From DASRHY01 sp035650275 (GTDB lineage Bacteria; Actinomycetota; Actinomycetes; Propionibacteriales; Kribbellaceae): a stretch of DNA of 64,000 bases. Positions 44,022 to 53,526 of the stretch are shown here, one piece after another (position 1 is the stretch's first letter; the number at the start of each line of letters is the position of its first letter). The notes under the pieces are model-generated. The model had not been told where the DNA came from. It did not search any database and worked only from the letters and a program-made list of their open reading frames with translations. The translations under genes were made by a program, and so were the position numbers. The stretch lies in contig DASRHY010000100.1 of assembly GCA_035650275.1 (NCBI GenBank), positions 1 to 64,000 of the forward strand, given 5' to 3'.

Positions 44022-45733
44022 ACGAGCGCATCACAGAACGGCTCAAGCTGCCCGACTCGGTCGTGCAGAAGTACGGCAGGTTCGGCTGGCCGCTCGGCCT
44101 GGCCGGCGTGGCGCTCGTGATCGTGGGGGCGTTCCTGTCCTGGAGCTACGACCCGGACGTGCTCGGCGACCTGTCGCTCAACCTGTACCCGGGCGGGCTG
44201 CAGATCCTGGCGATCATCATCGCGCTGGTCTCGCTCGCGCTGCTGCTGATCGTCCGCGGACCGCTCAAGCCGCGGTTCGGCCCCTGGGTGGACGCGGCGC
44301 TCGGCCTGCGGGCGGCCGGTACCTGGCTCCTGATCTACATGGCGCTGATCGTGGCCGGCATCTCGGCCGAGGCGGGCGGGCTGATCAACGTCAACCCGGG
44401 CGGCTGGGTCGCGCTGCTGGGCGCGCTGCTGCTGTTCGCCGGTTCCCGGCTGATCGCGCCGAGTGCGGAGCTGCGCGATCTCAGCGAGGCGAAGGTTCCC
44501 AGCTCGCTGGAGATCCTGGTCATCGCCGTGATGATGGCGGCGATCCTGTTCGGCGCGGCGTACGCACTGGGCCGGGAGGACGCCTGGTCCTTCGTGCTGT
44601 TCCTGGTGTTCGCCGGAGGGTTGATCGCCATCGGCGTGCGGACGGGTTTCGTCACCTGGTTCGGCCACAGCTCCATCCGCAACCGCAAGGTGCTCACGCT
44701 CGCGGCGTTCGTGGTCGCGTTCTTCTTCCCCTTCACCCAAGGGGGGTCCGACGCGAACATGTCGATCGCGACCCAGGTACTGATCTTCGCGGCCACCGCG
44801 ATGGGCCTGAACATCGTCGTCGGCCTGGCCGGTCTGCTCGACCTCGGGTACGTCGCCTTCCTCGGCGCCGGTGCGTACGTGGCGGCGATGCTCTCCAACT
44901 CGGCGTTCGCGACGATCGACTGGAAGCCTCCGTTCGTCGTGGTGATGCTGTGCGGCGCCGGCGTCGCGGCGACCCTCGGCCTGATCATCGGTTCACCGAC
45001 ACTGCGAGTGTCCGGTGACTATCTGGCGATCGTGACGCTCGGCTTCGGCGAGATCTTCCGGCTGTCGATGTTCAACCTGGACGGCACGAACGGTCCGCTG
45101 CTCACCAACGGCCCGAACGGCATCCCCGCCATCCCGGACCTGGAGATCGGCTCGTTCAACTTCGGCGACACGCACGAGGTGCTGGGCATCGAGCTGGCGC
45201 GGTTCTCGAACTACTACTTCCTGCTGCTGGCCTTGCTGGCCTTCGTCATCCTGGTCTTCACCCGGCTGAACAACAGCCGGATCGGCCGCGGCTGGGTCGC
45301 GATCCGCGAGGACGAGAAGGCGGCCGAGGCGATGGGCGTGAACACGTTCGGCCTCAAGCTGCTGGCGTTCGCGGTCGGCGCGTTCCTGGCCGGCCTGGCC
45401 GGCACCATCAAGGCGCACCAGGACGTCGCGGTCAGCCCGGACCAGTACATCTTCCTGGAGTCCGCGTTCCTGCTCGCGGCGATCGTGCTGGGCGGTATGG
45501 GAACCGTCGCCGGCGTGCTGCTCGGCGCGACCATCCTGAAGCTGCTGCCGGAGAAGCTACGGTTCTTCTCGGAGTACCGGTTGCTGTTCTTCGGGCTGCT
45601 GCTGGTGCTGATGATGCGGTTCCGGCCCGAGGGCCTGGTGGCCAGCAGGCGCCGGCAGCTGGAGTTCCACGAGGAGGACGAGGAGCTCGCCGTGGCTGTG
45701 GAGAGCGAGCTGGCCGAGGAGGTCGGGAAATGA
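44018..45733 (+). CDS. livM: Branched-chain amino acid ABC transporter permease LivM, N-terminally extended
   Basis: 571 residues. The LivM core begins near residue 235 (NMSIATQVLIFAATAMGLNIVVG) and includes VSGDYLAIVTLGFGEI and GRGWVAIREDEKAAEAMGVN, the coupling helix. The preceding 230 or so residues add about six hydrophobic helices not present in the basic family. The tail is acidic. It pairs with LivH in the membrane. It overlaps livH and livG by four bases each. Confidence 0.94.
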   Translation: MNERITERLKLPDSVVQKYGRFGWPLGLAGVALVIVGAFLSWSYDPDVLGDLSLNLYPGGLQILAIIIALVSLALLLIVRGPLKPRFGPWVDAALGLRAAGTWLLIYMALIVAGISAEAGGLINVNPGGWVALLGALLLFAGSRLIAPSAELRDLSEAKVPSSLEILVIAVMMAAILFGAAYALGREDAWSFVLFLVFAGGLIAIGVRTGFVTWFGHSSIRNRKVLTLAAFVVAFFFPFTQGGSDANMSIATQVLIFAATAMGLNIVVGLAGLLDLGYVAFLGAGAYVAAMLSNSAFATIDWKPPFVVVMLCGAGVAATLGLIIGSPTLRVSGDYLAIVTLGFGEIFRLSMFNLDGTNGPLLTNGPNGIPAIPDLEIGSFNFGDTHEVLGIELARFSNYYFLLLALLAFVILVFTRLNNSRIGRGWVAIREDEKAAEAMGVNTFGLKLLAFAVGAFLAGLAGTIKAHQDVAVSPDQYIFLESAFLLAAIVLGGMGTVAGVLLGATILKLLPEKLRFFSEYRLLFFGLLLVLMMRFRPEGLVASRRRQLEFHEEDEELAVAVESELAEEVGK

Positions 45734-46584
45734 CGGTCACGGATGTGGTGCGGGACCGGACGCCGGAGAGTGGCGGCGCGCCGGTCCTCGAGGCGACCGG
45801 TGTGACGATGCGGTTCGGCGGGCTCGTTGCCGTGAACAACGTCAGCTTGCAGGTGGTCGAGGGCGAGATCCTCGGCCTGATCGGCCCGAACGGTGCCGGC
45901 AAGACGACGTTCTTCAACTGCCTCACGGGCATGTACAAGCCGACCGGCGGGGAGGTCCGGTTCATGGGCACGCCGCTGCCCCCGAAGCCGCGCGCGGTGG
46001 TGCGCGCCGGGATGGCCCGGACGTTCCAGAACATCCGGCTGTTCGGCAACATGACCGCGCTGGAGAACGTGATGGTCGGGCGGTACTGCCGGACCTCCTC
46101 CGCCGCGGTGACGTCGGTGCTGCGCGGCCCGAAGTTCCGGCGCGAGGAGGCTGCCACCCGGCAACGGGCGCAGGAGCTGCTCGACTTCGTCGGCCTCGGC
46201 CGGACCGCCGAGCACCTGGCCCGCAACCTCTCGTACGGCGACCAGCGGCGACTGGAGATCGCCCGGGCGCTGGCCACCGACCCGCAGCTGCTGCTGCTGG
46301 ACGAGCCGACCGCCGGCATGAACCCGCAGGAGACCGACCAGGCCAAGGACCTGGTCTTCAAGATCCGGGACAGCGGGATCGCGGTCGTCGTGATCGAGCA
46401 CGACATGCGGTTCATCTTCAACCTGTGTGACCGGGTGCTCTGCCTGGTGCGGGGCGAGACGCTGGTGGAGGGGACGCCGGGTGAGGTGCAGTCCGACCCG
46501 CGGGTGATCGAGGCCTACATCGGCACCGGCGGGGACGACGACAACGGTCCGGCGGACGGTGCTGCAGAGGAGGACCGCTCGTGA
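45730..46584 (+). CDS. livG: Branched-chain amino acid ABC transporter ATP-binding protein LivG
   Basis: 284 residues. Walker A GPNGAGKTT, Q-loop in TFQNIRLF, signature LSYGDQRR, Walker B LLLLDEPTAGMNP and H-loop VIEHDM are all present. The FQNIRLFGNMTALENVMVG segment is characteristic of LivG. It overlaps livM and livF by four bases each. Confidence 0.96.
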   Translation: MTVTDVVRDRTPESGGAPVLEATGVTMRFGGLVAVNNVSLQVVEGEILGLIGPNGAGKTTFFNCLTGMYKPTGGEVRFMGTPLPPKPRAVVRAGMARTFQNIRLFGNMTALENVMVGRYCRTSSAAVTSVLRGPKFRREEAATRQRAQELLDFVGLGRTAEHLARNLSYGDQRRLEIARALATDPQLLLLDEPTAGMNPQETDQAKDLVFKIRDSGIAVVVIEHDMRFIFNLCDRVLCLVRGETLVEGTPGEVQSDPRVIEAYIGTGGDDDNGPADGAAEEDRS

Positions 46585-47297
46585 CGGCCATGCTCGAGGT
46601 CAAGGACCTGGAAGTTGCCTACGGCAAGATCCTCGCGGTCAAGAACATCAGCTTCTCGGTCGACGAGGGCCAGGTCGTCACGCTGATCGGCACCAACGGG
46701 GCCGGCAAGACGACCACGCTGCGGACCATCTCCGGTCTGCTCAGGCCGAGCTCGGGCGAGGTCTCCTTCCAGGGCAAGCGGATCGACAGGACACCACCGC
46801 ACCAGATCGTCTCGCTGGGTCTGGCGCACTCACCCGAGGGCCGCCGGATCTTCCCCAAGATGTCGGTCGAGGAGAACCTGGTGCTGGGTGCGTTCGCCCG
46901 CAATGACGCTGCCGGGATCCGCCGGGACCTGCAGGCGGCGTACGACCTGTTCCCGATCCTCGGGGAGCGGCGCAAGCAGCCGTCCGGCACGTTCTCCGGC
47001 GGTGAGCAGCAGATGCTCGCGATGGGCCGGGCGATGATGAGCCGGCCGAAGCTGCTGATGCTGGACGAGCCGTCGATGGGCCTGTCGCCGATCATGATGC
47101 AGCGGATCATGTCCACCGTGGCGGAGCTGCAGCAGCAGGGCACGACGATCCTGCTGGTCGAGCAGAACGCGCAGGCGGCGCTCAAGCTCGCGAACCACGG
47201 CTACGTGCTCGAGGTCGGCAAGATCGTGCTGTCCGGCACCGGGCAGGAGCTGCTGGTCAACGACGAGGTGCGCAAGGCCTATCTCGGCGAGGACTGA
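46581..47297 (+). CDS. livF: Branched-chain amino acid ABC transporter ATP-binding protein LivF
   Basis: 238 residues. It begins LEVKDLEVAYGKILAVKNIS, with Walker A GTNGAGKTT, signature FSGGEQQ, Walker B LLMLDEPSMGLSP and H-loop LVEQNAQ, the LivF-type variant with Gln-Asn after Glu. GTG 46581 overlaps livG. It completes the livKHMGF importer. Confidence 0.96.
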   Translation: MTAMLEVKDLEVAYGKILAVKNISFSVDEGQVVTLIGTNGAGKTTTLRTISGLLRPSSGEVSFQGKRIDRTPPHQIVSLGLAHSPEGRRIFPKMSVEENLVLGAFARNDAAGIRRDLQAAYDLFPILGERRKQPSGTFSGGEQQMLAMGRAMMSRPKLLMLDEPSMGLSPIMMQRIMSTVAELQQQGTTILLVEQNAQAALKLANHGYVLEVGKIVLSGTGQELLVNDEVRKAYLGED

Positions 47298-47304
47298 GCC
47301 CGGA

Positions 47305-48459
47305 GTGCGTCGTGTCGTGGTGGCGGCGGCGCTGGCGACCGTACTGGTCGCCGGCGCCTGCTCCGGTGGTTCCGGCGACTCCGGTACGACGCGCGTGGCC
47401 GAACCGGTGGCCTGGACGCAGGTCGAGCTGCCCGCCGGCGACCAGCCGGTGCGGCTCACCGCGACCGGCGACCGGCTGCTGATCGGTCTGCGCCATCCCG
47501 GTGCCCGGCCGGTACCGCGGCTGATGGTGCGATCCGCTGACGGCCGGCTGGCCACGGTGCCGCTTCGGCCGGTGAGCCCGTACGCGTTCGAGGCGACCTG
47601 GCAGTCGATCGCGACCGACGGCAGCCGGATCCTCGCCATCGGCGGTGCCCCGGGCGGTGCGCACTCGAACACCCGCTGGACGGTCTGGACCGGCAGTGCC
47701 GCGGGCCTGGTGGAGAAGCCGCAGAGCTTCAACACGTTCGGCGGCTGGGGTGCCGGCAACCTGCTCGACGCGGTGATGACGCCGGCCGGTACCGCCCTGG
47801 TCGGGTCGTGGGGGAGTGACAAGGCCGGCCTGGACGCCGCCGTCTGGCTGCCGAGCGGCGACCGCTGGGTCCGCAAGAGCTCGGCCGGTTCGGCACTGCA
47901 GAGCACTCGCGACCTGCTCGTCGGCCCGCGCTCCGCGACCGCCGCCGGCGATGGCCTGGTGCTGGCCGGTTCGCAGGTACGGCTGGGGAACGGCACGGTC
48001 CGGCAGCAGGCCGCGGTCTGGCGGTCGAGCACGCTGGACCGGGGCTGGTCCCGGGTCGAGCTGGCGGACTCAGGCGAGCGCAGCGATGCGGTACGGGCCC
48101 GCTGCACCGACGACGCCTGCCTGGTCGCCGGGTACGCCGACGGCCGGCTGGCGCTGTGGCGCCTCGACGGCGCGAGCGGCTCCCGCCTGGCCGGCCTGCC
48201 GGACATCGCGGTCGGGGACAAGGACGACCTCCCGGCTCCGATCGACGCCGACGGTACCGTCGTACAGCTGGTCGCGGACTCCGGCCGGGTGAAGGTCGTC
48301 ACCGGCGACGGGGCCACTTGGACCGTCCGCGACGCGACCGGACCGGCCGGCACGGTGGTCGACGCGGCGCGCGCCGGCGACGCGCTCTACCTCGTCGTGG
48401 CCGCCCCCGGAGATGGCCCGACCACCCTCTGGCGGACCGACCTCACCAACGTCCGCTAG
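47305..48459 (+). CDS. Lipoprotein of unknown function, probable beta-propeller
   Basis: 384 residues. Signal peptide with lipobox VAGAC, lipidated at Cys19. The mature part repeats short strands with WTQVELPAG, SRILAIGG, GWGAGNLLDA, DRWVRKSSAG and WSRVELADSG, spaced like propeller blades. No catalytic motif seen. It begins seven bases after livF and may be the last gene of that operon, but nothing links it to transport. Confidence 0.7.
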   Translation: MRRVVVAAALATVLVAGACSGGSGDSGTTRVAEPVAWTQVELPAGDQPVRLTATGDRLLIGLRHPGARPVPRLMVRSADGRLATVPLRPVSPYAFEATWQSIATDGSRILAIGGAPGGAHSNTRWTVWTGSAAGLVEKPQSFNTFGGWGAGNLLDAVMTPAGTALVGSWGSDKAGLDAAVWLPSGDRWVRKSSAGSALQSTRDLLVGPRSATAAGDGLVLAGSQVRLGNGTVRQQAAVWRSSTLDRGWSRVELADSGERSDAVRARCTDDACLVAGYADGRLALWRLDGASGSRLAGLPDIAVGDKDDLPAPIDADGTVVQLVADSGRVKVVTGDGATWTVRDATGPAGTVVDAARAGDALYLVVAAPGDGPTTLWRTDLTNVR

Positions 48460-48468
48460 CAGGCCGCG

Positions 48469-49221
48469 TCAGCGTCGTACGACGATCAGCAGCTGGACCA
48501 GGAGTGGCGCGACGACCAGCGCGGGCAGGAAGTCGGCGACCGCGATCTGCTTGATCTTCAGCAGCCGCAGCGCGACCCCGACCAGCATCAGCCCGCCGGT
48601 GGCACCGAGCGCGGTCACGTGCGCCTCCGGCAGTACGTCGCCGAGCAGCACGCCGACCCCGGTCAGCAGGCCCTGCACGACCAGTACGACGAGCGCGGAC
48701 GCGGCCACACCCCAGCCGAGTGAGGCGGCGAACGCGATGGCCGCGAACCCGTCCAGCGTCGCCTTCAGGAACAGCTGGTCCGCGCCGCGCCCGAGACCGT
48801 CGGACAGCGCTCCGAGCACGGTCAGCGGGCCGACACAGAACACCATCGACGCGGTCACGAACCCCTCGACGAACAGCGTCCGGTCCTCGTGCAGCCGCCG
48901 CTCGCCGCCCAGCCGGCGCTGCAGCCAGCCGCCGAGTCCCTCCAGCCGGTCCTCGATCCGCAGCAGCGAGCCGGTGATCCCGCCGATCAGCATCGCTCCG
49001 AGCACCAGCAGCACCGGCGCGCTGTCGCCGACCGCGTCGGACAGCGCCGCGTCCTGCACGGTGAGTGCCGAGAGGATCGCGATCAGCAGGGTCACCAGGC
49101 CTAGCGCGTCGGTGACCAGGTCACGGGTCCGCTGACGGAGCCGGTGGCCTACCAGCACGCCGAGAACCGATCCCACCAGGACGGTCGCCACATTGACAAC
49201 GGTGCCGATCCCGACGAACAA
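48469..49221 (-). CDS. DUF554 membrane protein (YdfK/YqgA-like)
   Basis: 250 residues. MFVGIGTVVNVATVLVGSVLG and GFVTASMVFCVGPLTVLGAL are the family segments; six or seven hydrophobic helices. The start is a TTG at 49221, supported by GAGGAGG five bases upstream and by the usual family N-terminus. Function unknown; E. coli YqgA is a member. Confidence 0.88.
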   Translation of the reverse strand: MFVGIGTVVNVATVLVGSVLGVLVGHRLRQRTRDLVTDALGLVTLLIAILSALTVQDAALSDAVGDSAPVLLVLGAMLIGGITGSLLRIEDRLEGLGGWLQRRLGGERRLHEDRTLFVEGFVTASMVFCVGPLTVLGALSDGLGRGADQLFLKATLDGFAAIAFAASLGWGVAASALVVLVVQGLLTGVGVLLGDVLPEAHVTALGATGGLMLVGVALRLLKIKQIAVADFLPALVVAPLLVQLLIVVRR

Positions 49222-49384
49222 CTGGCCTCCTCGTACACACCTGAGCCATGGCCCAAAACTGCCGGTCGGATCTGAGCCGGACCGCTTTGCTTACACCCGC
49301 GGAGGCCCTACTGTTGCGCGGGGCGAGCGTATCTGCTCGGCCGACCGTTCCTCGGGGGTGGATCGACCACGGGAAGAGGTCGTC

Positions 49385-50020
49385 GTGCTGCCAGCGATCG
49401 CGGTGCGTGATGCCGAGCCTGATGACGCCGAGGCCCTCGTCACGCTCTGGGAGCAGATGTCCGCGGGTCACTCGAGGTTGCTGGCGGCGCCGTCCGCCGC
49501 TACGGCGCGGACCGCCATCGCACGGCTGCTGTCGGAGCCGTCGGCGCGCCTGGTCGTCGGCGCGATGAACGGCGAGGTGTGCGCGATGGCGTACCTGCGG
49601 CGGACGCCGATCAGCCCGCTGCACGACGAGGACACCGTCACGGTGGAGTACCTGCACGTCAGCGACGAGGCCCGCCGGCACGGTGTCGGGAAGGCGCTGC
49701 TCGCCGAGGCGACCGCCTGGGCGGACGAGAAGGACAGCCAGCACGTCGCCGTACTCGCCTCCGCCGGCGAGCGGGAGACGAACCGGTTCCTGGCCCGGCT
49801 CGGGCTCGGCCAGGTCGGCGTGGTCCGGTTCGCGAGCGCGCACACGATCCGCCGCCGGCTGGCCTCCGACCAGTCGCCGAATCTGCTCGCGCTGCTGGCC
49901 ACGCGTCGTACCGCGCTGGCCCGGCGGGCCGCAATGCTGCGCGGTGCCCACAGCCCGCTCAGCGGCCCTCCCGGCAGTTCGCTCAGCCGCCCGACGGCGC
50001 CTGAATCAACTGGCAAGTGA
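49385..50020 (+). CDS. GNAT-family N-acetyltransferase
   Basis: 211 residues. AIAVRDAEPDDAEALVTLW opens the fold, VTVEYLHVSDEARRHGVGKALL near residue 80 holds the acetyl-CoA loop (RRHGVGKA), and ERETNRFLARLGL the last helix. GTG 49385 has GAAGAGG upstream; GTG 49358 is a possible earlier start. The last 70 residues (arginine-rich, then proline/serine) exceed the basic fold. Its 3' end overlaps the convergent hotdog gene by 38 bases. Confidence 0.8.
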   Translation: MLPAIAVRDAEPDDAEALVTLWEQMSAGHSRLLAAPSAATARTAIARLLSEPSARLVVGAMNGEVCAMAYLRRTPISPLHDEDTVTVEYLHVSDEARRHGVGKALLAEATAWADEKDSQHVAVLASAGERETNRFLARLGLGQVGVVRFASAHTIRRRLASDQSPNLLALLATRRTALARRAAMLRGAHSPLSGPPGSSLSRPTAPESTGK

Positions 50021-50423
50021 GCCGCGCGGTACAGATCCTGCGGTCGGAGTCGTCGGAGATCACGATCTCGTAGCTGGTCGTCGTACGCCCGAGGTGGATC
50101 GGGGTCGCCACGCCGGTCACGTGGCCGGTCCGCGCGGCCCGGTGGTGCGTGGCGTTGATGTCCACGCCGACCGCGACCTTGCCGAACCCGGCCGCGTGCA
50201 TGGTGGAGCCGATCGAGGCGAGACTCTCCGCGAGCACGCAGGACGCCCCGCCATGCAGCAGCCCGAACGGCTGCGTGTTGCCCTCCACCGGCATCCGCCC
50301 CACGATCCGCTGCGGCGTCGCCGCCTCCACGATCTCGATCTTCATCGCGTCGTGCAGCGTCGCTGCTGTGATGAGCTGCTGGGTCATCTCCGCCACCGAC
50401 GGCAGCACCGGTTCGTCACTCAC
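49983..50423 (-). CDS. Hotdog-fold thioesterase (PaaI/YdiI type)
   Basis: 146 residues. NTQPFGLLHGGASCVLAESLASIGS carries the hotdog motif HGG with the catalytic Glu of the AESLAS helix; VGVDINATHHRAARTGHV follows as in the PaaI/MenI group. It hydrolyses aromatic or menaquinone-pathway acyl-CoA in relatives. GTG 50423 has AAGGAGA upstream; the longer frame runs into the polA promoter. Confidence 0.9.
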   Translation of the reverse strand: MSDEPVLPSVAEMTQQLITAATLHDAMKIEIVEAATPQRIVGRMPVEGNTQPFGLLHGGASCVLAESLASIGSTMHAAGFGKVAVGVDINATHHRAARTGHVTGVATPIHLGRTTTSYEIVISDDSDRRICTARLTCQLIQAPSGG

Positions 50424-50465
50424 GCGTGTCTCCTTGCCCGGGGCGGAACTGTCCTCCCCGCAGAC

Positions 50466-50471
50466 TAGAGT
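50466..50471 (+). promoter_or_regulatory. -10 box TAGAGT for leaderless polA
   Basis: TAGAGT, seven bases, GTG 50479. It decides the polA start within a reading frame that is open for another 110 codons upstream. Confidence 0.6.
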
Positions 50472-50478
50472 CTGGTCC

Positions 50479-53214
50479 GTGGCACCAGACACGAACCCCT
50501 CGACCCTGACCGCGCCCGAGCCCTCCGAGCAGGCGGGGCCGAGACCCCGGCTGCTGCTGCTGGACGGGCACTCGCTGGCCTACCGGGCGTTCTTCTCGCA
50601 CCCGGTGGAGAACTTCTCCACCACCACCGGGCAGCCGACGAACGCGGTGTACGGGTTCACCTCGATGCTGATCAACATGCTCCGCGACGAGAAGCCGACA
50701 CACGTGGTGGTGACGTTCGACGTCTCCCGGCAGACCTTCCGCCTCGAGCAGTACGCCGAGTACAAGGCGAAGCGGAACAAGACGCCCGACGAGTTCAAGG
50801 GGCAGGTCTCGCTGGTCAAGGAGGTGCTGGACGCGCTGCGGATCCCGACCGTCGAGGTCGACGGGTTCGAGGCCGACGACATCATCGCCACGCTGGCGAC
50901 CCAGGCGTCCGAGCAGGGGTTCGAGGTGCTGATCAGCACCGGCGACCGGGACGCGTTCCAGCTCGTCAACGACGACATCACGATCCTGTACCCGAAGCGC
51001 GGCGTGTCCGAGATCGCCCGGATGGACCCGGCCGCGGTCGAGGAGCGGTACGGCATCCCGCCACGGCTGTACCCGGACCTCGCGGCACTCGTCGGCGAGG
51101 ACAGCGACAACCTGCCCGGCGTCCCCGGGGTCGGTCCGAAGACGGCGGCCAAATGGCTGGTCCAGTTCGGCTCGCTGAACGACGTCGTCGACCGGGTGAA
51201 CGAGATCAAGGGCAAGGCCGGCGACAATCTGCGCGAGCACCTCGCGGACGTGATCCGGAACCGGCAGATCAACGAGCTGGTCCGCGATGTCACGCTCGAT
51301 GTCACCGTGGACGACCTGGTCCGGCACCCCTGGGACCGGGACAAGGTGCACACCGTGTTCGACGGCCTGGAGTTCCGGGTGCTGCGCGAGCGGCTGGTCG
51401 CCGAGCACGGCGACTCCTACGACGAGGACGTCGAAGAGGGCTTCGATCTGCAGGGCGCCCAGCTGGCGCCGGGCGAGGTCGCGGGCTGGCTGAAGGAGCA
51501 CCTTTCCACCGGCGACCGGACCGGTGTCGCGGTGCAGGGCAGCTGGGGACGGGGGACCGGCCTGGTCACCGGGATCGCGCTGGCGACCGCGGCAGGCGCG
51601 GCGGCGTGGTTCGACCCGGAGCGGCTGACCCCGGAGGACGAGTCCGCCTGGTCCGCCTGGCTGGCCGACCCGAAGCAGCCGAAGGCGCTGCACGACGCGA
51701 AGGGACCGCTGCTGGCGTTCCTGGAGCGCGGCTGGAGCCTGGCCGGGCTGACGTCGGACACCCAGCTCAGCGCCTACCTGGTGCGGCCGGACCAGCGGGC
51801 CTACGACCTGGCCGACCTGACCGTGCGGTACCTGCGCCGCGAGCTGCGCACCGAGGAGGAGCCGGACAACGGCCAGCTCAGCTTCGACGACGTCGACGGC
51901 GGCGCCGGGGCGGAGGCGACGATGCTGCGCGCCCGGGCGGTCGCGGACCTGGCCGACACGCTGGACGCAGAGATCGAGAAGCAGGCCGGTACGACGCTGC
52001 TGGCCGAGGTCGAGCTGCCGCTGATCCACGTCATCGCGGGCGTGGAGCGCGACGGCATCGCCGTCGACCGGCCGTATCTGGAGACGCTCGAGGACCGGTT
52101 CGCCACCGGTGTGCGGGACGCGGCCAACGCGGCGTACGAGGTGATCGGCAAGGAGATCAACCTCGGTTCGCCCAAGCAGCTCCAGGTGGTGCTGTTCGAC
52201 GAGCTGGAGATGCCGAAGACCAAGCGCACCAAGACCGGCTACACCACCGACGCGGAGTCGCTGCAGTCGCTTTTCGAGAAGACCGAGCACCCGTTCCTGG
52301 CGCACCTGCTGGCGCACCGGGACGCAAGCCGGCTGCGGCAGACCGTCGAGGGCCTGCTGAAGACGATCAGCGCCGACGGCCGGATCCACACCACGTTCAA
52401 CCAGACCATCGCGGCGACCGGTCGGCTCAGCTCGACCGACCCGAACCTGCAGAACATCCCGATCCGGACCGAGGAGGGCCGCCGGATCCGGCAGGCGTTC
52501 ATCGTGGGCGAGGGGTTCGACTCGCTGATGAGCGCGGACTACAGCCAGATCGAGATGCGGATCATGGCCCACATGTCCGCGGACGAGGGCCTGATCAGCG
52601 CGTTCAACTCCGGCGAGGACTTCCACTCGATCACCGCCGCCCGGGTGTTCTCGGTCGAGCCGACCGAGGTCACCACCGAGATGCGGGCCAAGATCAAGGC
52701 GATGAACTACGGCCTGGCCTACGGCCTGTCGGCGTACGGGCTGAGCCAGCAGCTGCGGATCGGCGTGGACGAGGCGCGCGGCCTGATGGACGAGTACTTC
52801 GAGCGGTTCGGCGGGGTGCGCGACTACCTGCGCAGCATCGTCGACGAGGCCCGCAAAGCCGGGTACACCTCGACCATCCTGGGCCGGCGGCGGTACCTGC
52901 CGGACCTGACCAGCGACAACCGCCAGCGCCGCGAGGGGGCCGAGCGGATGGCGCTGAACGCCCCGATCCAGGGCTCCGCCGCGGACGTGATCAAGATGGC
53001 GATGCTCAAGATCGACGCGTCGCTGCGCGAGTCCGAGCTGAGGTCACGGATGCTGCTGCAGGTGCACGACGAGCTGGTGTTCGAGATCGCGCCGGGGGAG
53101 CGGGAGGCGCTGGAGGAGCTGGTCCGGCGCGACATGGGCCACGCGGTCGAGATGACGGTCCCGCTGGACGTCTCCGTGGGTGTCGGCCGGACCTGGCACG
53201 AGGCCGCGCACTGA
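50479..53214 (+). CDS. polA: DNA polymerase I
   Basis: 911 residues. The 5'-3' exonuclease domain covers about residues 25-320 (LLLDGHSLAYRAFF, DVSRQTFR, GDRDAFQLV, GVPGVGPKTA). The middle 3'-5' exonuclease domain lacks recognisable metal ligands and is presumably inactive, as in other actinobacteria. The polymerase has motif A SADYSQIEMR near 686, motif B KAMNYGLAYG near 740 and motif C QVHDELVFE near 860. The O-helix position that is Phe762 in E. coli is Tyr here, predicting good dideoxynucleotide incorporation. It serves repair and Okazaki-fragment processing. Confidence 0.97.
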   Translation: MAPDTNPSTLTAPEPSEQAGPRPRLLLLDGHSLAYRAFFSHPVENFSTTTGQPTNAVYGFTSMLINMLRDEKPTHVVVTFDVSRQTFRLEQYAEYKAKRNKTPDEFKGQVSLVKEVLDALRIPTVEVDGFEADDIIATLATQASEQGFEVLISTGDRDAFQLVNDDITILYPKRGVSEIARMDPAAVEERYGIPPRLYPDLAALVGEDSDNLPGVPGVGPKTAAKWLVQFGSLNDVVDRVNEIKGKAGDNLREHLADVIRNRQINELVRDVTLDVTVDDLVRHPWDRDKVHTVFDGLEFRVLRERLVAEHGDSYDEDVEEGFDLQGAQLAPGEVAGWLKEHLSTGDRTGVAVQGSWGRGTGLVTGIALATAAGAAAWFDPERLTPEDESAWSAWLADPKQPKALHDAKGPLLAFLERGWSLAGLTSDTQLSAYLVRPDQRAYDLADLTVRYLRRELRTEEEPDNGQLSFDDVDGGAGAEATMLRARAVADLADTLDAEIEKQAGTTLLAEVELPLIHVIAGVERDGIAVDRPYLETLEDRFATGVRDAANAAYEVIGKEINLGSPKQLQVVLFDELEMPKTKRTKTGYTTDAESLQSLFEKTEHPFLAHLLAHRDASRLRQTVEGLLKTISADGRIHTTFNQTIAATGRLSSTDPNLQNIPIRTEEGRRIRQAFIVGEGFDSLMSADYSQIEMRIMAHMSADEGLISAFNSGEDFHSITAARVFSVEPTEVTTEMRAKIKAMNYGLAYGLSAYGLSQQLRIGVDEARGLMDEYFERFGGVRDYLRSIVDEARKAGYTSTILGRRRYLPDLTSDNRQRREGAERMALNAPIQGSAADVIKMAMLKIDASLRESELRSRMLLQVHDELVFEIAPGEREALEELVRRDMGHAVEMTVPLDVSVGVGRTWHEAAH

Positions 53215-53235
53215 GCTGACCCCGTCCTTCTTTGC

Positions 53236-53526
53236 CGGTCATCGGTCACTTTTTCCTTCTGTGTGGATGAACGGCTGCGGGAGTGTCGCCGTACGTGCTA
53301 TGCGCATCCGGGATGGGCGAGGTCTCCACGGGGCCAGCGCATTTCGGGGGCACTGGCGCACACATTGTGCTCGCTGTCCGGATCCGGTGCTCGCTGACGC
53401 GCTGCTGCAGGTCATCGAGCACCAGTCCGCGCCCACCTGGCCCCGCAACGCATCTTCGGCGCATGCACGATACGACTCGCCAGGCAGGCGGCTATCCACA
53501 GAAACGGAAAAAGTGACTGACGAACG
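53236..53526. repeat. Inverted pair of 36-nt units, 219-base spacer
   Basis: Unit 53236-53271 and unit 53491-53526 (minus strand) have the same orientation as the arms at 913-1016: CG-TC-TC-GTC ends outward, TGTGGA ends inward. They share the central ACTTTTTCC. The outward flanks also match (TTTG before the left unit, CAAA after the right). The 219-base interior 53272-53490 shows no credible gene, and nothing else was recognised in it. Together with 53215-53235 and 53578-53628 it makes up the 414-base gene-free gap between polA and the flippase. Confidence 0.75.

Noticed and set aside
53272..53490. Possible small gene or MITE cargo between the two 36-nt units
   Set aside because: No frame with a ribosome site and plausible composition; no transposase similarity. 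Described only as the spacer of an inverted pair.
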